Notes: generated by a model from the letters alone, not told the origin. Positions 8,678-17,266 are shown, numbered from the stretch's first letter. The stretch: 64,000 nt of DNA from Streptomyces sp. SCL15-4 (GCF_033366695.1 NZ_JAOBTQ010000001.1:6510001-6574000), one strand, 5' to 3'. Numbers and translations: made by a program.

Positions 8678-9460
8678 ATGACGACGGACGCGTCCGACGC
8701 CTGGAAGCAGTGGCACGAGGACCGGGTGGAGAGCGTCTCGGCGCCCTACGGCCCGCTCGCGCTGACCGCGACGCACTGGCTGGAGGACCATCCGGATGGT
8801 CGACTTCCGGACATTCCCGGGAAGTGGGTGGCGCAGGAGGACGGGGTGGTGCTCACCGCCACCGAGGCCGACGGCCTGACCGTGGCCGGCCGGCCCTTCG
8901 CGGGCGGGACCAGGCTGGCCGCCGACAGCGGCCCGGAGTCCGGGTCGCGGGTCGCGCTGGGGGAGAAACGGCTGGTCGTTTTGGTGCGCGAGGGAGTGTG
9001 GGGGGTGCGGGTGTTCGATCCGGACTCCGCCGCCCGGCGGGCCTTCCGCGGCATCGAGGCCGGCCCCTACGACCCCCGCTGGTCGGTGCCGGGCCGGTTC
9101 ACGCCGTACGACGGCACGCGCACCATCCGGCTCGGCAACGCCGACGGCCGCGAGCGCGGCTTCGACCTCGCCGGCGAGCTGGCGTTCTCGCTGGCCGGCC
9201 GGGAGCGGACGCTGAAGGTCGCGCAGCGGGCGGACGGCGGACTGTGGGCGGTGTTCGCGGACGCCACCAGCGGCGACACCAGCTTCCGGTTCCGCTTCCT
9301 CTTCCCGGCGGCGCCGGACGCCGAGGGGCGCACGACCGTCGACTTCAACCGCGCACAGCTCCCGCCGTGCGCCTTCGCCGGCCACTTCATCTGCCCGCTG
9401 CCGGCCCCCGGCAACACGCTGGACGTGGCGGTCGAGGCGGGGGAGCGCCGGCTGAGCTGA
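8678..9460 (+). CDS. DUF1684 family protein
   Basis: The protein (260 residues from ATG 8678) has the DUF1684 ending: FRFLFP, then [29 protein letters not shown]. An in-frame ATG at 8651 exists, but GGAAAGGAA at 8661-8669 sits correctly only for 8678, so I chose that start. The fold is a beta-rich, probably cytoplasmic domain of unknown activity; family members often accompany flavin monooxygenases or sit alone. It ends the operon begun at 2631 and is followed by a strong hairpin. Confidence 0.8.
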   Translation: MTTDASDAWKQWHEDRVESVSAPYGPLALTATHWLEDHPDGRLPDIPGKWVAQEDGVVLTATEADGLTVAGRPFAGGTRLAADSGPESGSRVALGEKRLVVLVREGVWGVRVFDPDSAARRAFRGIEAGPYDPRWSVPGRFTPYDGTRTIRLGNADGRERGFDLAGELAFSLAGRERTLKVAQRADGGLWAVFADATSGDTSFRFRFLFPAAPDAEGRTTVDFNRAQLPPCAFAGHFICPLPAPGNTLDVAVEAGERRLS

Positions 9461-9470
9461 GCCCTGGTGC

Positions 9471-9495
9471 GCCGGCCCGGGACGTCCGGGCCGGC
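9471..9495 (+). terminator. Hairpin ending the transporter-monooxygenase operon
   Basis: CCGGCCCGG (9472-9480) pairs with CCGGGCCGG (9486-9494), extended by G9471-C9495, around loop GACGT. It lies 11 bp after the DUF1684 stop. Confidence 0.65.
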
Positions 9496-9601
9496 CGGGT
9501 GCCGTCCTCGGGGCGTTCGGGTGGTTCCGGGCCGACGGCCGAAAGGCACCCTTGTGCCGACCGGCCGTTCGGCCGAATACTCCACCCCAGCGCTTGTCAG
9601 G

Positions 9602-9612
9602 GGCATGTACAT
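9602..9612 (+). promoter_or_regulatory. Candidate shared promoter element GGCATGTACAT before the protease
   Basis: The exact 11-mer GGCATGTACAT occurs 98 bp before this protease start and again at 22489 before the GDSL lipase. AT-rich words are rare in this DNA. It may be an operator or part of a promoter for secreted hydrolases; the binding protein is unknown. Confidence 0.35.
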
Positions 9613-9699
9613 CACAACCCGGTCGGGCTCGCTCCTGGCTGCGCCTCACGGGCCCCGACCCCACGCGGGCCCCCGACTTCCCTTGGAGGGGAACGACAA

Positions 9700-10602
9700 G
9701 TGAGGATCAAGCGCACCACTCCCCGCGGTGGCACCGCGAGACGGATCCAGCTGACGGCCGTGGCCGCGGGCTTCCTTGCCGCGGCGGCGTTCGCCGCCCC
9801 CACCGCGAACGCCAGTGACGCTCACGCCTTCAGCGCCACCCAGCTCACCAAGGCGAGCGACTCCGTCCGCCAGGCCGACGTCCCCGGCACGGCCTGGGCG
9901 GTGGACGCCAAGACCAACCGCGTCGTCGTCACCGTCGACAGCACGGTGTCCCAGGCCGAGATCGCCAAGATCAAGAAGCAGGCCGGCGGCGACGCGGACG
10001 CCCTGGTGATCAAGCACACGCCGGGCACGTTCAACAAGCTGATCTCCGGCGGCGACGCCATCTACGCGAGCAGCTGGCGCTGCTCGCTGGGCTTCAACGT
10101 CCAGGACTCCAGCGGCAACTACTACTTCCTGACCGCCGGGCACTGCACCGACGGCGCGGGCACCTGGTGGTCGAACTCCTCCCACACCACCACGCTCGGC
10201 ACCACGGCCGGCTCCAGCTTCCCCGGCAACGACTACGGTCTCGTGCGCTACACCAACAGCTCGGTGACCAAGTCGGGTGCCGTGGGCAGCCAGGACATCA
10301 CCAGCGCGGCCACGCCGTCGGTGGGCACGACCGTCTACCGGCGCGGGTCCACGACCGGTACGCACAGCGGCCGGGTCACCGCCCTCAACGCCACGGTCAA
10401 CTACGGCGGCGGCGACATCGTCTCCGGCCTGATCCAGACCACCGTGTGCGCCGAGCCCGGCGACTCCGGCGGCCCGCTGTACGGCGGCACCACGGCCTAC
10501 GGCCTGACCTCGGGCGGCAGCGGCGACTGCACCTCCGGCGGCACGACGTTCTTCCAGCCGGTCACCGAGGCGCTGAGCGCCTACGGCGTGCACGTCTTCT
10601 GA
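9700..10602 (+). CDS. sprB: Streptogrisin B-like secreted serine protease precursor
   Basis: A 300-residue S1-family precursor read from GTG 9700 with GGAGGGG upstream. Signal peptide covers about residues 1-38 (ending PTANA), the propeptide 39-114, and the mature enzyme begins ISGGDAIY at 115, the same layout as streptogrisin B (76-residue propeptide, about 185-residue mature chain). The catalytic triad is His148 (LTAGHC), Asp178 (NDYG) and Ser256 (GDSGGP). Cysteines 128, 149, 250 and 277 fit the two family disulfides. It is secreted and self-processed, degrading extracellular protein. Monocistronic, with a hairpin after the stop. The similarity to streptogrisin B is strong, but orthology was not tested. 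Confidence 0.93.
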   Translation: MRIKRTTPRGGTARRIQLTAVAAGFLAAAAFAAPTANASDAHAFSATQLTKASDSVRQADVPGTAWAVDAKTNRVVVTVDSTVSQAEIAKIKKQAGGDADALVIKHTPGTFNKLISGGDAIYASSWRCSLGFNVQDSSGNYYFLTAGHCTDGAGTWWSNSSHTTTLGTTAGSSFPGNDYGLVRYTNSSVTKSGAVGSQDITSAATPSVGTTVYRRGSTTGTHSGRVTALNATVNYGGGDIVSGLIQTTVCAEPGDSGGPLYGGTTAYGLTSGGSGDCTSGGTTFFQPVTEALSAYGVHVF

Positions 10603-10625
10603 CGCGCTCCCCATTACCGGCCCCG

Positions 10626-10653
10626 GCCCCCGCGCACCCCGGTGTGCGGGGGC
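10626..10653 (+). terminator. Hairpin after the protease gene
   Basis: GCCCCCGCGCACC (10626-10638) pairs with GGTGTGCGGGGGC (10641-10653) with one G-T pair. It lies 23 bp after the stop. Confidence 0.7.
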
Positions 10654-10708
10654 TTCGCCGTGCCGTCACTGCGGGTGTTTGCGCAGGTCGGAGGGGCTCG
10701 AACGGGTA

Positions 10709-10724
10709 TCGTACAGATGTTCGG
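10709..10724 (+). promoter_or_regulatory. LexA (SOS) box-like site upstream of dnaE2
   Basis: TCGTACAGATGTTCGG matches the actinobacterial SOS box TCGAAC-N4-GTTCGA except for one base in the left half (GTAC for GAAC) and the outermost right base. It lies about 95 bp upstream of the chosen dnaE2 start, where LexA control would be expected for a mutagenic polymerase. Confidence 0.5.
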
Positions 10725-10804
10725 GAATGGAGGTATGGTGGGAAGAGCAGTAGGGAACTGATGTTCGAGAACCGTTTCGGGGCTCATGTGTGCGGGAGGT
10801 GGGT

Positions 10805-13800
10805 GTGCCGGGCTTCGCGCATCTGCACACCGTCTCCGGGTTCTCCCTGAGGTACGGGGCGTCCCACCCGGAGCGGCTGGCCGAGCGCGCCGCGGAGCGC
10901 GGCATGGACGCCCTCGCCCTGACCGACCGCGACACCCTCGCCGGAACCGTGCGCTTCGCCAAGGCCTGCGCCACAGCGGGCGTCCGCCCGCTGTTCGGGG
11001 TGAACCTGGCGGTGGCGGCGCGGGAGGCCGTACGCCGCGACAAGCGGCGCAGCCCGGTGCGCGGCGGCGCCTTCGTGGACGAGTCGGACCCCCGGGTGAC
11101 CTTCCTCGCCCGGGACGGCGCCCGCGGCTGGGCCGACCTGTGCCGGCTCGTCACCGCGGCGCACGCGGGCGGGGGGAACCCGCTGCTGCCGTGGGCCGGC
11201 AACCGGGGCGACGCACTGGTGGTGCTGCTCGGGCCGGACTCGGACGTGGGCCGGGCGCTCGCCGCCGGCCGGCCCGACCGGGCGGCGGCCCTGCTGGCCC
11301 CGTGGCGCGAGGTCTACGGCGACGCGCTGCGGCTGGAGACCGTCTGGCACGGCCGCACCGGCACCGGCCCCGGCTCGCTGCGGCTGGCGGCCCGTACCGT
11401 CGGGTTCGCCGCCGAGCAGGGGGTGCGGCCGGTGCTCAGCAACGCCGTCCGGTACGCCGACCCCGGGCAGGGGCCGGTGGCCGACGTGCTGGACGCGGCC
11501 CGGCGCCTGGTGCCGATCGACCCCCGCGGGGAGCTGGACTCCGGCGAGGCCTGGCTGAAGGACGGGCCGGCCATGCTGGACACCGCCGAACGGATCGTGG
11601 AGGCGGCCGGGTACCGGCGGCAGACCGCCCGCCGGCTGCTGGAGCAGACCCTGGCCACCGCCGCCGAGTGCCGGGTCGACCCCGAGGACGACCTGGGCAT
11701 GGGCAGCGTGCACTTTCCCGAGCCGCACCTCGTCGGCGCCGGCCGGCGCACCGCCCAGCGGGCCCTCGCCTCACGGGCCGCGGCGGGCATGCTGCGGCTC
11801 GGCCACGGCGGCCGGCGCGCGTACTGGGAGCGGATGCACCACGAGCTGGACATCATCGCCCACCACGGCTTCGCCTCCTACTTCCTGACGGTCGCCCAGG
11901 TGGTCGACGACATCCGGGCGATGGGCATCCGGGTGGCCGCCCGCGGCTCCGGGGCCGGGTCGCTCGTCAACCACCTGCTCGGGATCGCGCACGCCGACCC
12001 GGTCGAGCACGGGCTGCTGATGGAACGCTTCCTGTCCAAGGAGCGGGTGGTGCTGCCGGACATCGACATCGACGTGGAGTCCGCGCGGCGGCTGGAGGTC
12101 TACCGGGCGATCATCGGCCGGTTCGGCGGCGAGCGGGTGGCGACCGTCGCCATGCCGGAGACCTACCGGGTCCGGCACGCCGTCCGGGACGTGGGTGCCG
12201 CGCTGTCCATGGACCCGGCCGAGATCGACCGGATCGCCAAGTCCTTCCCGCACATCCGGGCGCGCGACGCCCGCGCGGCCCTGGCGGAACTGCCCGAACT
12301 GCGGCGGCTCGCGGGGGAGAAGGAGAAGTACGGCAGGCTGTGGGAACTGGTCGAGGCGCTGGACGCGCTGCCGCGCGGGATCGCCATGCACCCGTGCGGG
12401 GTGCTGCTGTCCGACGCCTCCCTGCTCGCCCGTACGCCGGTGGTGCCGACCAGCGGCGAGGGGCTGCCCATGGCCCAGTTCGACAAGGAGGACGTGGAGG
12501 ACCTCGGGCTGCTCAAGCTGGACGTCCTGGGCGTGCGGATGCAGTCGGCGATGGCGCACGCGGTCGCCGAGGTGGAGCGGGCGAGCGGGGAGCGGATCGA
12601 CCTGGACGCGGTGGAGCCGGGCGACCCGGAGACCTACCGGCTGATCCGGTCCGCCGAGACGCTGGGCTGCTTCCAGATCGAGTCGCCCGGCCAGCGGGAC
12701 CTGGTGGGACGGCTCCAGCCGAGCACCTTCCACGACCTGGTCGTCGACATCTCGCTGTTCCGGCCCGGTCCGGTCGCCGCCGACATGGTGCGGCCCTTCA
12801 TCGAGGCGCGGCACGGACGGGCGCCGGTGCGCTACCCGCACCCGGACCTGGCGGAGCCGCTGAAGGGGACGTACGGGGTCGTCGTCTTCCACGAGCAGGT
12901 CATCGACATCGTCGCCGTCATGACCGGCTGCGGGCGGGGCGAGGCCGACCGGGTGCGGCGCGGGCTGTCCGACCCGGAGACGCAGGGCCGGATCCGGGTG
13001 TGGTTCGCCCGGCGGGCGGCGGCCCGGGGGTACGACGCGGAGACGATCGGGCGGACCTGGGAGATCGTGGAGGCCTTCGGGTCGTACGGCTTCTGCAAGG
13101 CGCACGCCGTCGCCTTCGCCGTGCCCACCTACCAGTCGGCGTGGCTGAAGGCCCATCACCCGGCCGCCTTCTACGCCGGGCTGCTCACCCACGACCCCGG
13201 CATGTACCCGAAGCGGCTGCTGCTGGCCGACGCCCGGCGGCGCGGGGTGCCGATCCTGCCGCTGGACGTGAACGTCTCCGGCGTCGCCCATCGGATCGAA
13301 CTGGTGTCCGAGTCGCCGGCGGTGTGGGGGCTGCGGCTCGCGCTGTGCGACGTCCACGGCATCGGCGAGGCCGAGGCGCGGCGGATCGAGGACGGGCAGC
13401 CGTACTCCTCGCTGGTGGACTTCTGGGAGCGGGCCCGGCCGAGCCGGCCGCTGGCCCAGCGGCTCGCCCAGGTCGGCGCGCTGGACGCCTTCGGCGCCAA
13501 CCGGCGCGATCTGCAACTGCACCTGTCCGAGCTGCACCGGGGCGCCCGGAGCGGCGGCGGTGGCCAGCTCCCGCTGGCCGGCGGCCGGAAGACCGCGCCG
13601 GCCGGGCTGCCGGACCTGACCTCGGCGGAGAGGCTCAGCGCCGAGCTGGGCGTGCTGTCCATGGACGCCTCGCGCAATCTCATGGACGACCACCGGGAGT
13701 TCCTGACGGAGCTGGGCGTGGTTTCCGCGCGCCGGCTGCGCGAGGCCCGGCACGGCGAGACCGTGCTGGTCGCGGGCGCCAAAGCGGCCACCCAGACCCC

Positions 13801-14314
13801 GCCCGTCCGCTCCGGCAAGCGGGTCGTCTTCTCCACCCTGGACGACGGCACGGGGCTGGTGGACCTGGCCTTCTTCGACGACTCCCACGAGGCCTGCGCC
13901 CACACCGTCTTCCACTCCTGGCTGCTGCTGGTGCGCGGGGTGGTGCAGCGGCGCGGCCCGCGCAGCCTCAGCGTGGTCGGCTCCGCCGCCTGGAACCTCG
14001 CCGACCTGGTGGAGGTGCGGCGCGCGGAGGGGCTCGACGGGGTCGCGGCCCGGCTGGCCGCACCGCCCGGCCCGGACGGGCCGCCGGCAGGAGACGACGG
14101 CGGTCCGCTCCGGGCCCGGGTCGCCGGGTCCGAGGGGCGGCCCGCGCCGGCCGGCTCCGCGGCCCCGGACCCGATGGCGGACCGGACGATCCGCATGCCC
14201 ACGGGGTACGAGATGCACCCCTGGGCCGATCTGCGGCCCGCGGGCGAGGGCACCGCGCAAGGGCCCGCGGCGATAAGGAAGTTGTGGCACCAGAGCCCGG
14301 GGAGTGCGGGATGA
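10805..14314 (+). CDS. dnaE2: Error-prone DNA polymerase III alpha subunit DnaE2 (ImuC)
   Basis: About 1169 residues, the C-family polymerase without a PolC exonuclease. A PHP domain opens with HLHTVSGFSLRYG; the palm carries PDIDID (about residues 418-423) with catalytic aspartates; GCFQIESPGQRDL and FCKAHAVAFAV are typical DnaE motifs; an OB-fold region follows near residue 1000. It copies damaged templates and is paired by an ATGA overlap with a Y-family-like gene, the arrangement of dnaE2/imuB mutasomes. GTG 10805 has GGGAGG 5 bp upstream; GTG 10790 is an alternative. A LexA-like box lies upstream. No imuA-like gene precedes it. Confidence 0.92.
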   Translation: MPGFAHLHTVSGFSLRYGASHPERLAERAAERGMDALALTDRDTLAGTVRFAKACATAGVRPLFGVNLAVAAREAVRRDKRRSPVRGGAFVDESDPRVTFLARDGARGWADLCRLVTAAHAGGGNPLLPWAGNRGDALVVLLGPDSDVGRALAAGRPDRAAALLAPWREVYGDALRLETVWHGRTGTGPGSLRLAARTVGFAAEQGVRPVLSNAVRYADPGQGPVADVLDAARRLVPIDPRGELDSGEAWLKDGPAMLDTAERIVEAAGYRRQTARRLLEQTLATAAECRVDPEDDLGMGSVHFPEPHLVGAGRRTAQRALASRAAAGMLRLGHGGRRAYWERMHHELDIIAHHGFASYFLTVAQVVDDIRAMGIRVAARGSGAGSLVNHLLGIAHADPVEHGLLMERFLSKERVVLPDIDIDVESARRLEVYRAIIGRFGGERVATVAMPETYRVRHAVRDVGAALSMDPAEIDRIAKSFPHIRARDARAALAELPELRRLAGEKEKYGRLWELVEALDALPRGIAMHPCGVLLSDASLLARTPVVPTSGEGLPMAQFDKEDVEDLGLLKLDVLGVRMQSAMAHAVAEVERASGERIDLDAVEPGDPETYRLIRSAETLGCFQIESPGQRDLVGRLQPSTFHDLVVDISLFRPGPVAADMVRPFIEARHGRAPVRYPHPDLAEPLKGTYGVVVFHEQVIDIVAVMTGCGRGEADRVRRGLSDPETQGRIRVWFARRAAARGYDAETIGRTWEIVEAFGSYGFCKAHAVAFAVPTYQSAWLKAHHPAAFYAGLLTHDPGMYPKRLLLADARRRGVPILPLDVNVSGVAHRIELVSESPAVWGLRLALCDVHGIGEAEARRIEDGQPYSSLVDFWERARPSRPLAQRLAQVGALDAFGANRRDLQLHLSELHRGARSGGGGQLPLAGGRKTAPAGLPDLTSAERLSAELGVLSMDASRNLMDDHREFLTELGVVSARRLREARHGETVLVAGAKAATQTPPVRSGKRVVFSTLDDGTGLVDLAFFDDSHEACAHTVFHSWLLLVRGVVQRRGPRSLSVVGSAAWNLADLVEVRRAEGLDGVAARLAAPPGPDGPPAGDDGGPLRARVAGSEGRPAPAGSAAPDPMADRTIRMPTGYEMHPWADLRPAGEGTAQGPAAIRKLWHQSPGSAG

Positions 14315-15279
14315 CCATCCTCTGCGTACGTTTCCAGCTGCCGCCGGTGTACGAGGCGGCCCTGCCGGGGCTGCTCGGGCTGCTGGAGGAGTTCACCCCG
14401 GTCGTGCAGGCGCTGCCGCCGGACGGGGCGCTGGCCGATCTGCGCGGCGCGGAGCGGTACTTCGGGCGCGACGCGGTGGAACTGGCCTCGGTGATCCGGG
14501 TGCGGGCCCTCGCCCGGTACGGCGTCGACTGCGCGATCGGCGCCGGTCCGGGCCCGATGCTGGCCCGGATGGCGCTGCGCGAGGCCCGGCCCGGCGTGAC
14601 CCGCGCGGTGCCGGCGGACGCCGTCGCCGAGTTCCTCGCCGGCCGGCCCGTCGCCGCGCTGCCCGGAGTCGGCGCGGCGACCGCCCGCACCCTGGGCGAG
14701 TACGGCCTGGACACCCTGGGGCGGGTCGCCGCCGCGCCGCTGTCCACGCTCCAGCGGCTGATCGGGGCGCGGGCGGGCCGGGAACTGCGGGAGCGGGCGA
14801 GCGGCATCGACCGCGGCCGGGTCGTCCCGAACGGCGTCTCGCGCTCGCTGATGACGGAGCGGGCCTTCTCGCTCGACGAGCTGGACCCCGGCCGGCACCG
14901 CAAGGCACTGCTGTCGGCCGCCGAGGAGATCGGCGCCCGGCTGCGCGCGGTGGAGAAGGTCTGCCGCACCCTGACCCTCACCGTGCGCTACGCCGACCGC
15001 TCCGCCACCACCCGCAGCCGCGTCCTGAAGGAGCCGACCGCGCACTCGGCGGCCCTGACGAGGACGGCCTACGGCATGTACGAGGCGCTGGGTCTGCAAC
15101 GCGCCCGGGTCCGCGCGCTCGTCCTGCGCGCCGAGGACCTGACCCCCGCCGACCAGGCCGCCCACCAGCTCACCTTCGACCCCGTGGACGAAAAGGCCCG
15201 CCGCCTGGAAGAGGCTGCGGACCGCGCCCGGGCGAGGTTCGGCCCGCACGCGGTCGTACCGGGCACCCTGGCGGCCTGA
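14311..15279 (+). CDS. Degenerate Y-family polymerase (ImuB/DinP-like), probably non-catalytic
   Basis: 322 residues with Y-family architecture: palm remnant, AIGAGPGPMLARMAL, a helix-hairpin-helix VAALPGVGAATARTLGEYGL, and a little-finger region ending RALVLRAEDL. The normal metal-binding positions are altered: the N-terminal V-D-F/C-D motif reads CVRF, and the S-[IV]-D-E-A-Y motif reads PPDGALADL, keeping one Asp but losing the Glu. The segment between them is short. It therefore resembles ImuB, which bridges DnaE2 to the sliding clamp rather than synthesising DNA. The start overlaps dnaE2 by ATGA. Activity is inferred from motif loss. Confidence 0.8.
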   Translation: MTILCVRFQLPPVYEAALPGLLGLLEEFTPVVQALPPDGALADLRGAERYFGRDAVELASVIRVRALARYGVDCAIGAGPGPMLARMALREARPGVTRAVPADAVAEFLAGRPVAALPGVGAATARTLGEYGLDTLGRVAAAPLSTLQRLIGARAGRELRERASGIDRGRVVPNGVSRSLMTERAFSLDELDPGRHRKALLSAAEEIGARLRAVEKVCRTLTLTVRYADRSATTRSRVLKEPTAHSAALTRTAYGMYEALGLQRARVRALVLRAEDLTPADQAAHQLTFDPVDEKARRLEEAADRARARFGPHAVVPGTLAA

Positions 15280-15347
15280 TCCGCCGCGCGCTCCCCGATT
15301 GGTTAGCACTGCAAGTTTTTACCGCCGCGTAACTTCACAGCCGGACT

Positions 15348-15369
15348 ACTCGTCCGTAACTTGACGAGT
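15348..15369. promoter_or_regulatory. Inverted repeat upstream of the secreted lipase
   Basis: ACTCGTC (15348-15354) and GACGAGT (15363-15369) are perfect 7-bp arms around CGTAACTT. It may be an operator for the lipase gene or a weak terminator of the dnaE2 operon; no T tract follows. Confidence 0.4.
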
Positions 15370-15381
15370 GAACAGCATCCC

Positions 15382-15395
15382 GTGATCCGGATCAC
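15382..15395. promoter_or_regulatory. 14-bp perfect palindrome before the lipase
   Basis: GTGATCCGGATCAC is self-complementary without spacer and lies 47 bp before the lipase ATG, a likely position for a dimeric repressor or activator. The regulator is unknown. Confidence 0.45.
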
Positions 15396-15441
15396 AGGGA
15401 CAGGCCGTGCACCTCCCCTTGAGCCGCAAGGAGATCACACG

Positions 15442-16308
15442 ATGCTGCCCTGGAAGCGAGCGCTCAGACCGCTCGCCGCGCTTCTGCTCGCCGTCGCCGC
15501 CGTCGCCGTACCGGCCGCCACCGCCAGCGCCTCCGACGCCGGTGCTCCCGGCAGCGGGTGGAACGACTACTCGTGCAGGCCCTCCGCCGCGCACCCCCGG
15601 CCCGTCGTCCTCGTCCACGGAACCTTCGGCAACTCGGTCGACAACTGGCTCGGCCTCGCCCCGTACCTCACGAGCCGCGGATACTGCGTCTACTCCCTGG
15701 ACTACGGCCAGCTTCCCGGCGTCCCCCTCTTCCACGGTCTCGGCCCCATCGACAAGTCGGCCGGGCAGCTGTCCGCCTTCGTCGACAAGGTGCTCGCCGC
15801 CACCGGAGCCGCCGAGGCCGACCTGGTCGGCCACTCCCAGGGCGGCATGATGCCCCGCTACTACCTGAAGTTCCTCGGCGGAGCGGCCAAGGTGCACGCC
15901 CTCGTCGGCCTCGCCCCCGACAACCACGGCACCGACCTGGACGGCCTCACCCACCTGCTCCCGTACTTCCCCGGTGCCGAGGACCTGCTCGACGCCGCCA
16001 CGCCCGGCCTCGCCGACCAGATCGCCGGCTCCGCCTTCCTCACCAAGCTGAACGCGGGCGGCGACACCGTTCCCGGCGTGCGCTACACCGTCATCGCCAC
16101 CCGGTACGACGAGGTGGTCACCCCCTGGCGCACCCAGTACCTCGGCGGCTCCGGCGTCCGCAACGTCCTGCTCCAGGACCTCTGCCCGCTCGACCTGTCC
16201 GAGCACCTCGCGATCGGCCTGTCCGACCGGATCGCCTTCCACGAGGTGGCCAACGCCCTCGACCCGGCCCACGCCACCGCCACCACCTGCGCCTCGGCCC
16301 TGAGCTGA
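15442..16308 (+). CDS. Secreted triacylglycerol lipase / esterase (alpha/beta hydrolase)
   Basis: A 288-residue exported hydrolase. The signal peptide MLPWKRALRPLAALLLAVAA ends near ATASA; AAGGAGA sits 7 bp before ATG 15442, so upstream in-frame starts are not needed. The mature chain has the oxyanion motif VVLVHGTFGN, nucleophile elbow GHSQGG (Ser), and a late His in LSEHLAIG, all expected of class 2 lipases. Four cysteines could form disulfides outside the cell. It stands alone, flanked by two upstream palindromes and a downstream 11-bp hairpin. Preference for triglycerides rather than shorter esters is inferred. Confidence 0.88.
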   Translation: MLPWKRALRPLAALLLAVAAVAVPAATASASDAGAPGSGWNDYSCRPSAAHPRPVVLVHGTFGNSVDNWLGLAPYLTSRGYCVYSLDYGQLPGVPLFHGLGPIDKSAGQLSAFVDKVLAATGAAEADLVGHSQGGMMPRYYLKFLGGAAKVHALVGLAPDNHGTDLDGLTHLLPYFPGAEDLLDAATPGLADQIAGSAFLTKLNAGGDTVPGVRYTVIATRYDEVVTPWRTQYLGGSGVRNVLLQDLCPLDLSEHLAIGLSDRIAFHEVANALDPAHATATTCASALS

Positions 16309-16315
16309 GCCGCCG

Positions 16316-16354
16316 CCGGGGCCTGTCCGGCCTGAGCCGCCGCACAGGCCCCGG
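16316..16354 (+). terminator. Hairpin after the lipase gene
   Basis: CCGGGGCCTGT (16316-16326) and ACAGGCCCCGG (16344-16354) form a perfect 11-bp stem with a 17-nt loop, 8 bp after the stop. Confidence 0.7.
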
Positions 16355-16514
16355 AGTCTCGCCGCCGTCCGTCGCGCGCCGCCGCACCGGCCGAGGGCGA
16401 TCCGAAGCTAGCCCGGGAACGCGGCCGGATCGCCCGGCGAGGGCCGTGGGAGGAGATTCTTATGGTGCGCTTAAGGAAGTGCTCAGGCTCCGCTCAGGCC
16501 GATAGCGTGCGCCC

Positions 16515-16985
16515 ATGATCGACAAGGAAGACGGCGGCACGGAGGAACGGGTCCGCCCGGCCGGCGCACCGGACGTACCCGCCGTGCGGGCGGTGACGGA
16601 CGCGGCCTACCGCCCCTACATCGAGCGCATCAACGTCGTGCCCCAGCCCATGGAGGCCGACCACGCCGCGGACGTGGCCGCGGGAAAGGTGTTCGTCACC
16701 GGGGAGCCGGTCGTCGGGCTGGTGGTGGTCGAGGCGTTCGCCGACCACCTCTTCCTGGACAGCGTCGCCGTCCATCCCGCCGCCCACGGCACGGGCGTCG
16801 GACGCCGGCTGCTGCGCTTCGTCGACGCACGCGCGCGAGAACTCGGCCTGGACGAGATCAGGCTCTACACGAACGCGATGATGTGGGAGAACCAGAAGAT
16901 CTATCCGCGCTACGGCTACGAGGTCGTGGCCCGCCGCGTCGACGGCCCCTACGACCGGATCCACTACCGCAAGCGGCTGGGCTGA
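16515..16985 (+). CDS. GNAT family N-acetyltransferase
   Basis: 156 residues with the acetyl-CoA site of GNAT enzymes: LDSVAVHPAAHGTGVGRRLLRF (V-[HQ]-P-x6-G-x-G-x2-L core), beta strands before it (VVGLVVVEAFADHLFL), and a YP-RYGYEVV ending. It transfers an acetyl group to an unknown amine, probably in the cytoplasm. It is monocistronic, reading towards a convergent 45-residue gene. Substrate cannot be told from sequence. Confidence 0.88.
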   Translation: MIDKEDGGTEERVRPAGAPDVPAVRAVTDAAYRPYIERINVVPQPMEADHAADVAAGKVFVTGEPVVGLVVVEAFADHLFLDSVAVHPAAHGTGVGRRLLRFVDARARELGLDEIRLYTNAMMWENQKIYPRYGYEVVARRVDGPYDRIHYRKRLG

Positions 16986-16998
16986 GACGCCCTCCGGG

Positions 16999-17136
16999 TC
17001 AGCTGTCGGGCCACCAGGTGCGCGCGATGTCCTTGCGCACCTCCGGCCGTCCCGCCGGGGTCTCCTCCGCCTCCTCGCGTATCCGGCGGCTGTCCGTCCT
17101 CTTCAGGGGCTTCTTCTGCACGGTCATGCGGCGCAT
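16999..17136 (-). CDS. Small basic hypothetical protein (45 aa)
   Basis: A short ORF begins MRRMTVQKKPLKRTDSRR and ends ARTWWPDS. GGAGG lies 5 bp before the ATG at 17136, good evidence for translation. The sequence is rich in Lys, Arg and Glu, has no signal peptide or membrane segment, and is probably cytoplasmic. It fills most of the gap between convergent or divergent neighbours. I do not recognise a family; a second ATG three codons in (MTVQKK) is possible. Confidence 0.55.
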   Translation of the reverse strand: MRRMTVQKKPLKRTDSRRIREEAEETPAGRPEVRKDIARTWWPDS

Positions 17137-17220
17137 CGCTGCCTCCTTCGGCGCCTACCCGGGTTCCGCGTTGTCACGGAGGTAGACGTTTCGGGCGAGA
17201 GTTCCTTGTCGGTACCGGTT

Positions 17221-17266
17221 TGTCAGTGGTGGCTGTCACGTTCGCGGTGTCAGTGGCGTGTGTCAC
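17221..17266. repeat. Imperfect 19-bp direct repeat before the methyltransferase
   Basis: TGTCAGTGGTGGCTGTCAC (17221-17239) and TGTCAGTGGCGTGTGTCAC (17248-17266) match at 16 of 19 bases with a 27-bp period. Each unit contains a TGTCA-type half at both ends. The pair ends 10 bp before the methyltransferase ATG, suggesting tandem binding sites. Confidence 0.5.

Noticed and set aside
10763..10772. GTTCGAGAAC as a second LexA box
   Set aside because: The half-sites face outward (GTTC..GAAC), the reverse of the SOS box orientation.
10805..14314. Replicative DnaE1
   Set aside because: It is paired with a degenerate Y-family gene and preceded by a LexA-like box; its size and N-terminus fit DnaE2.
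10786..15279. A single open frame of about 1497 codons overlapping dnaE2 and the ImuB-like gene
   Set aside because: It is the ImuB-like frame extended backward through dnaE2. The upstream part is an Arg/Ala/Gly-rich high-GC shadow without domains, while the dnaE2 frame has complete polymerase motifs.
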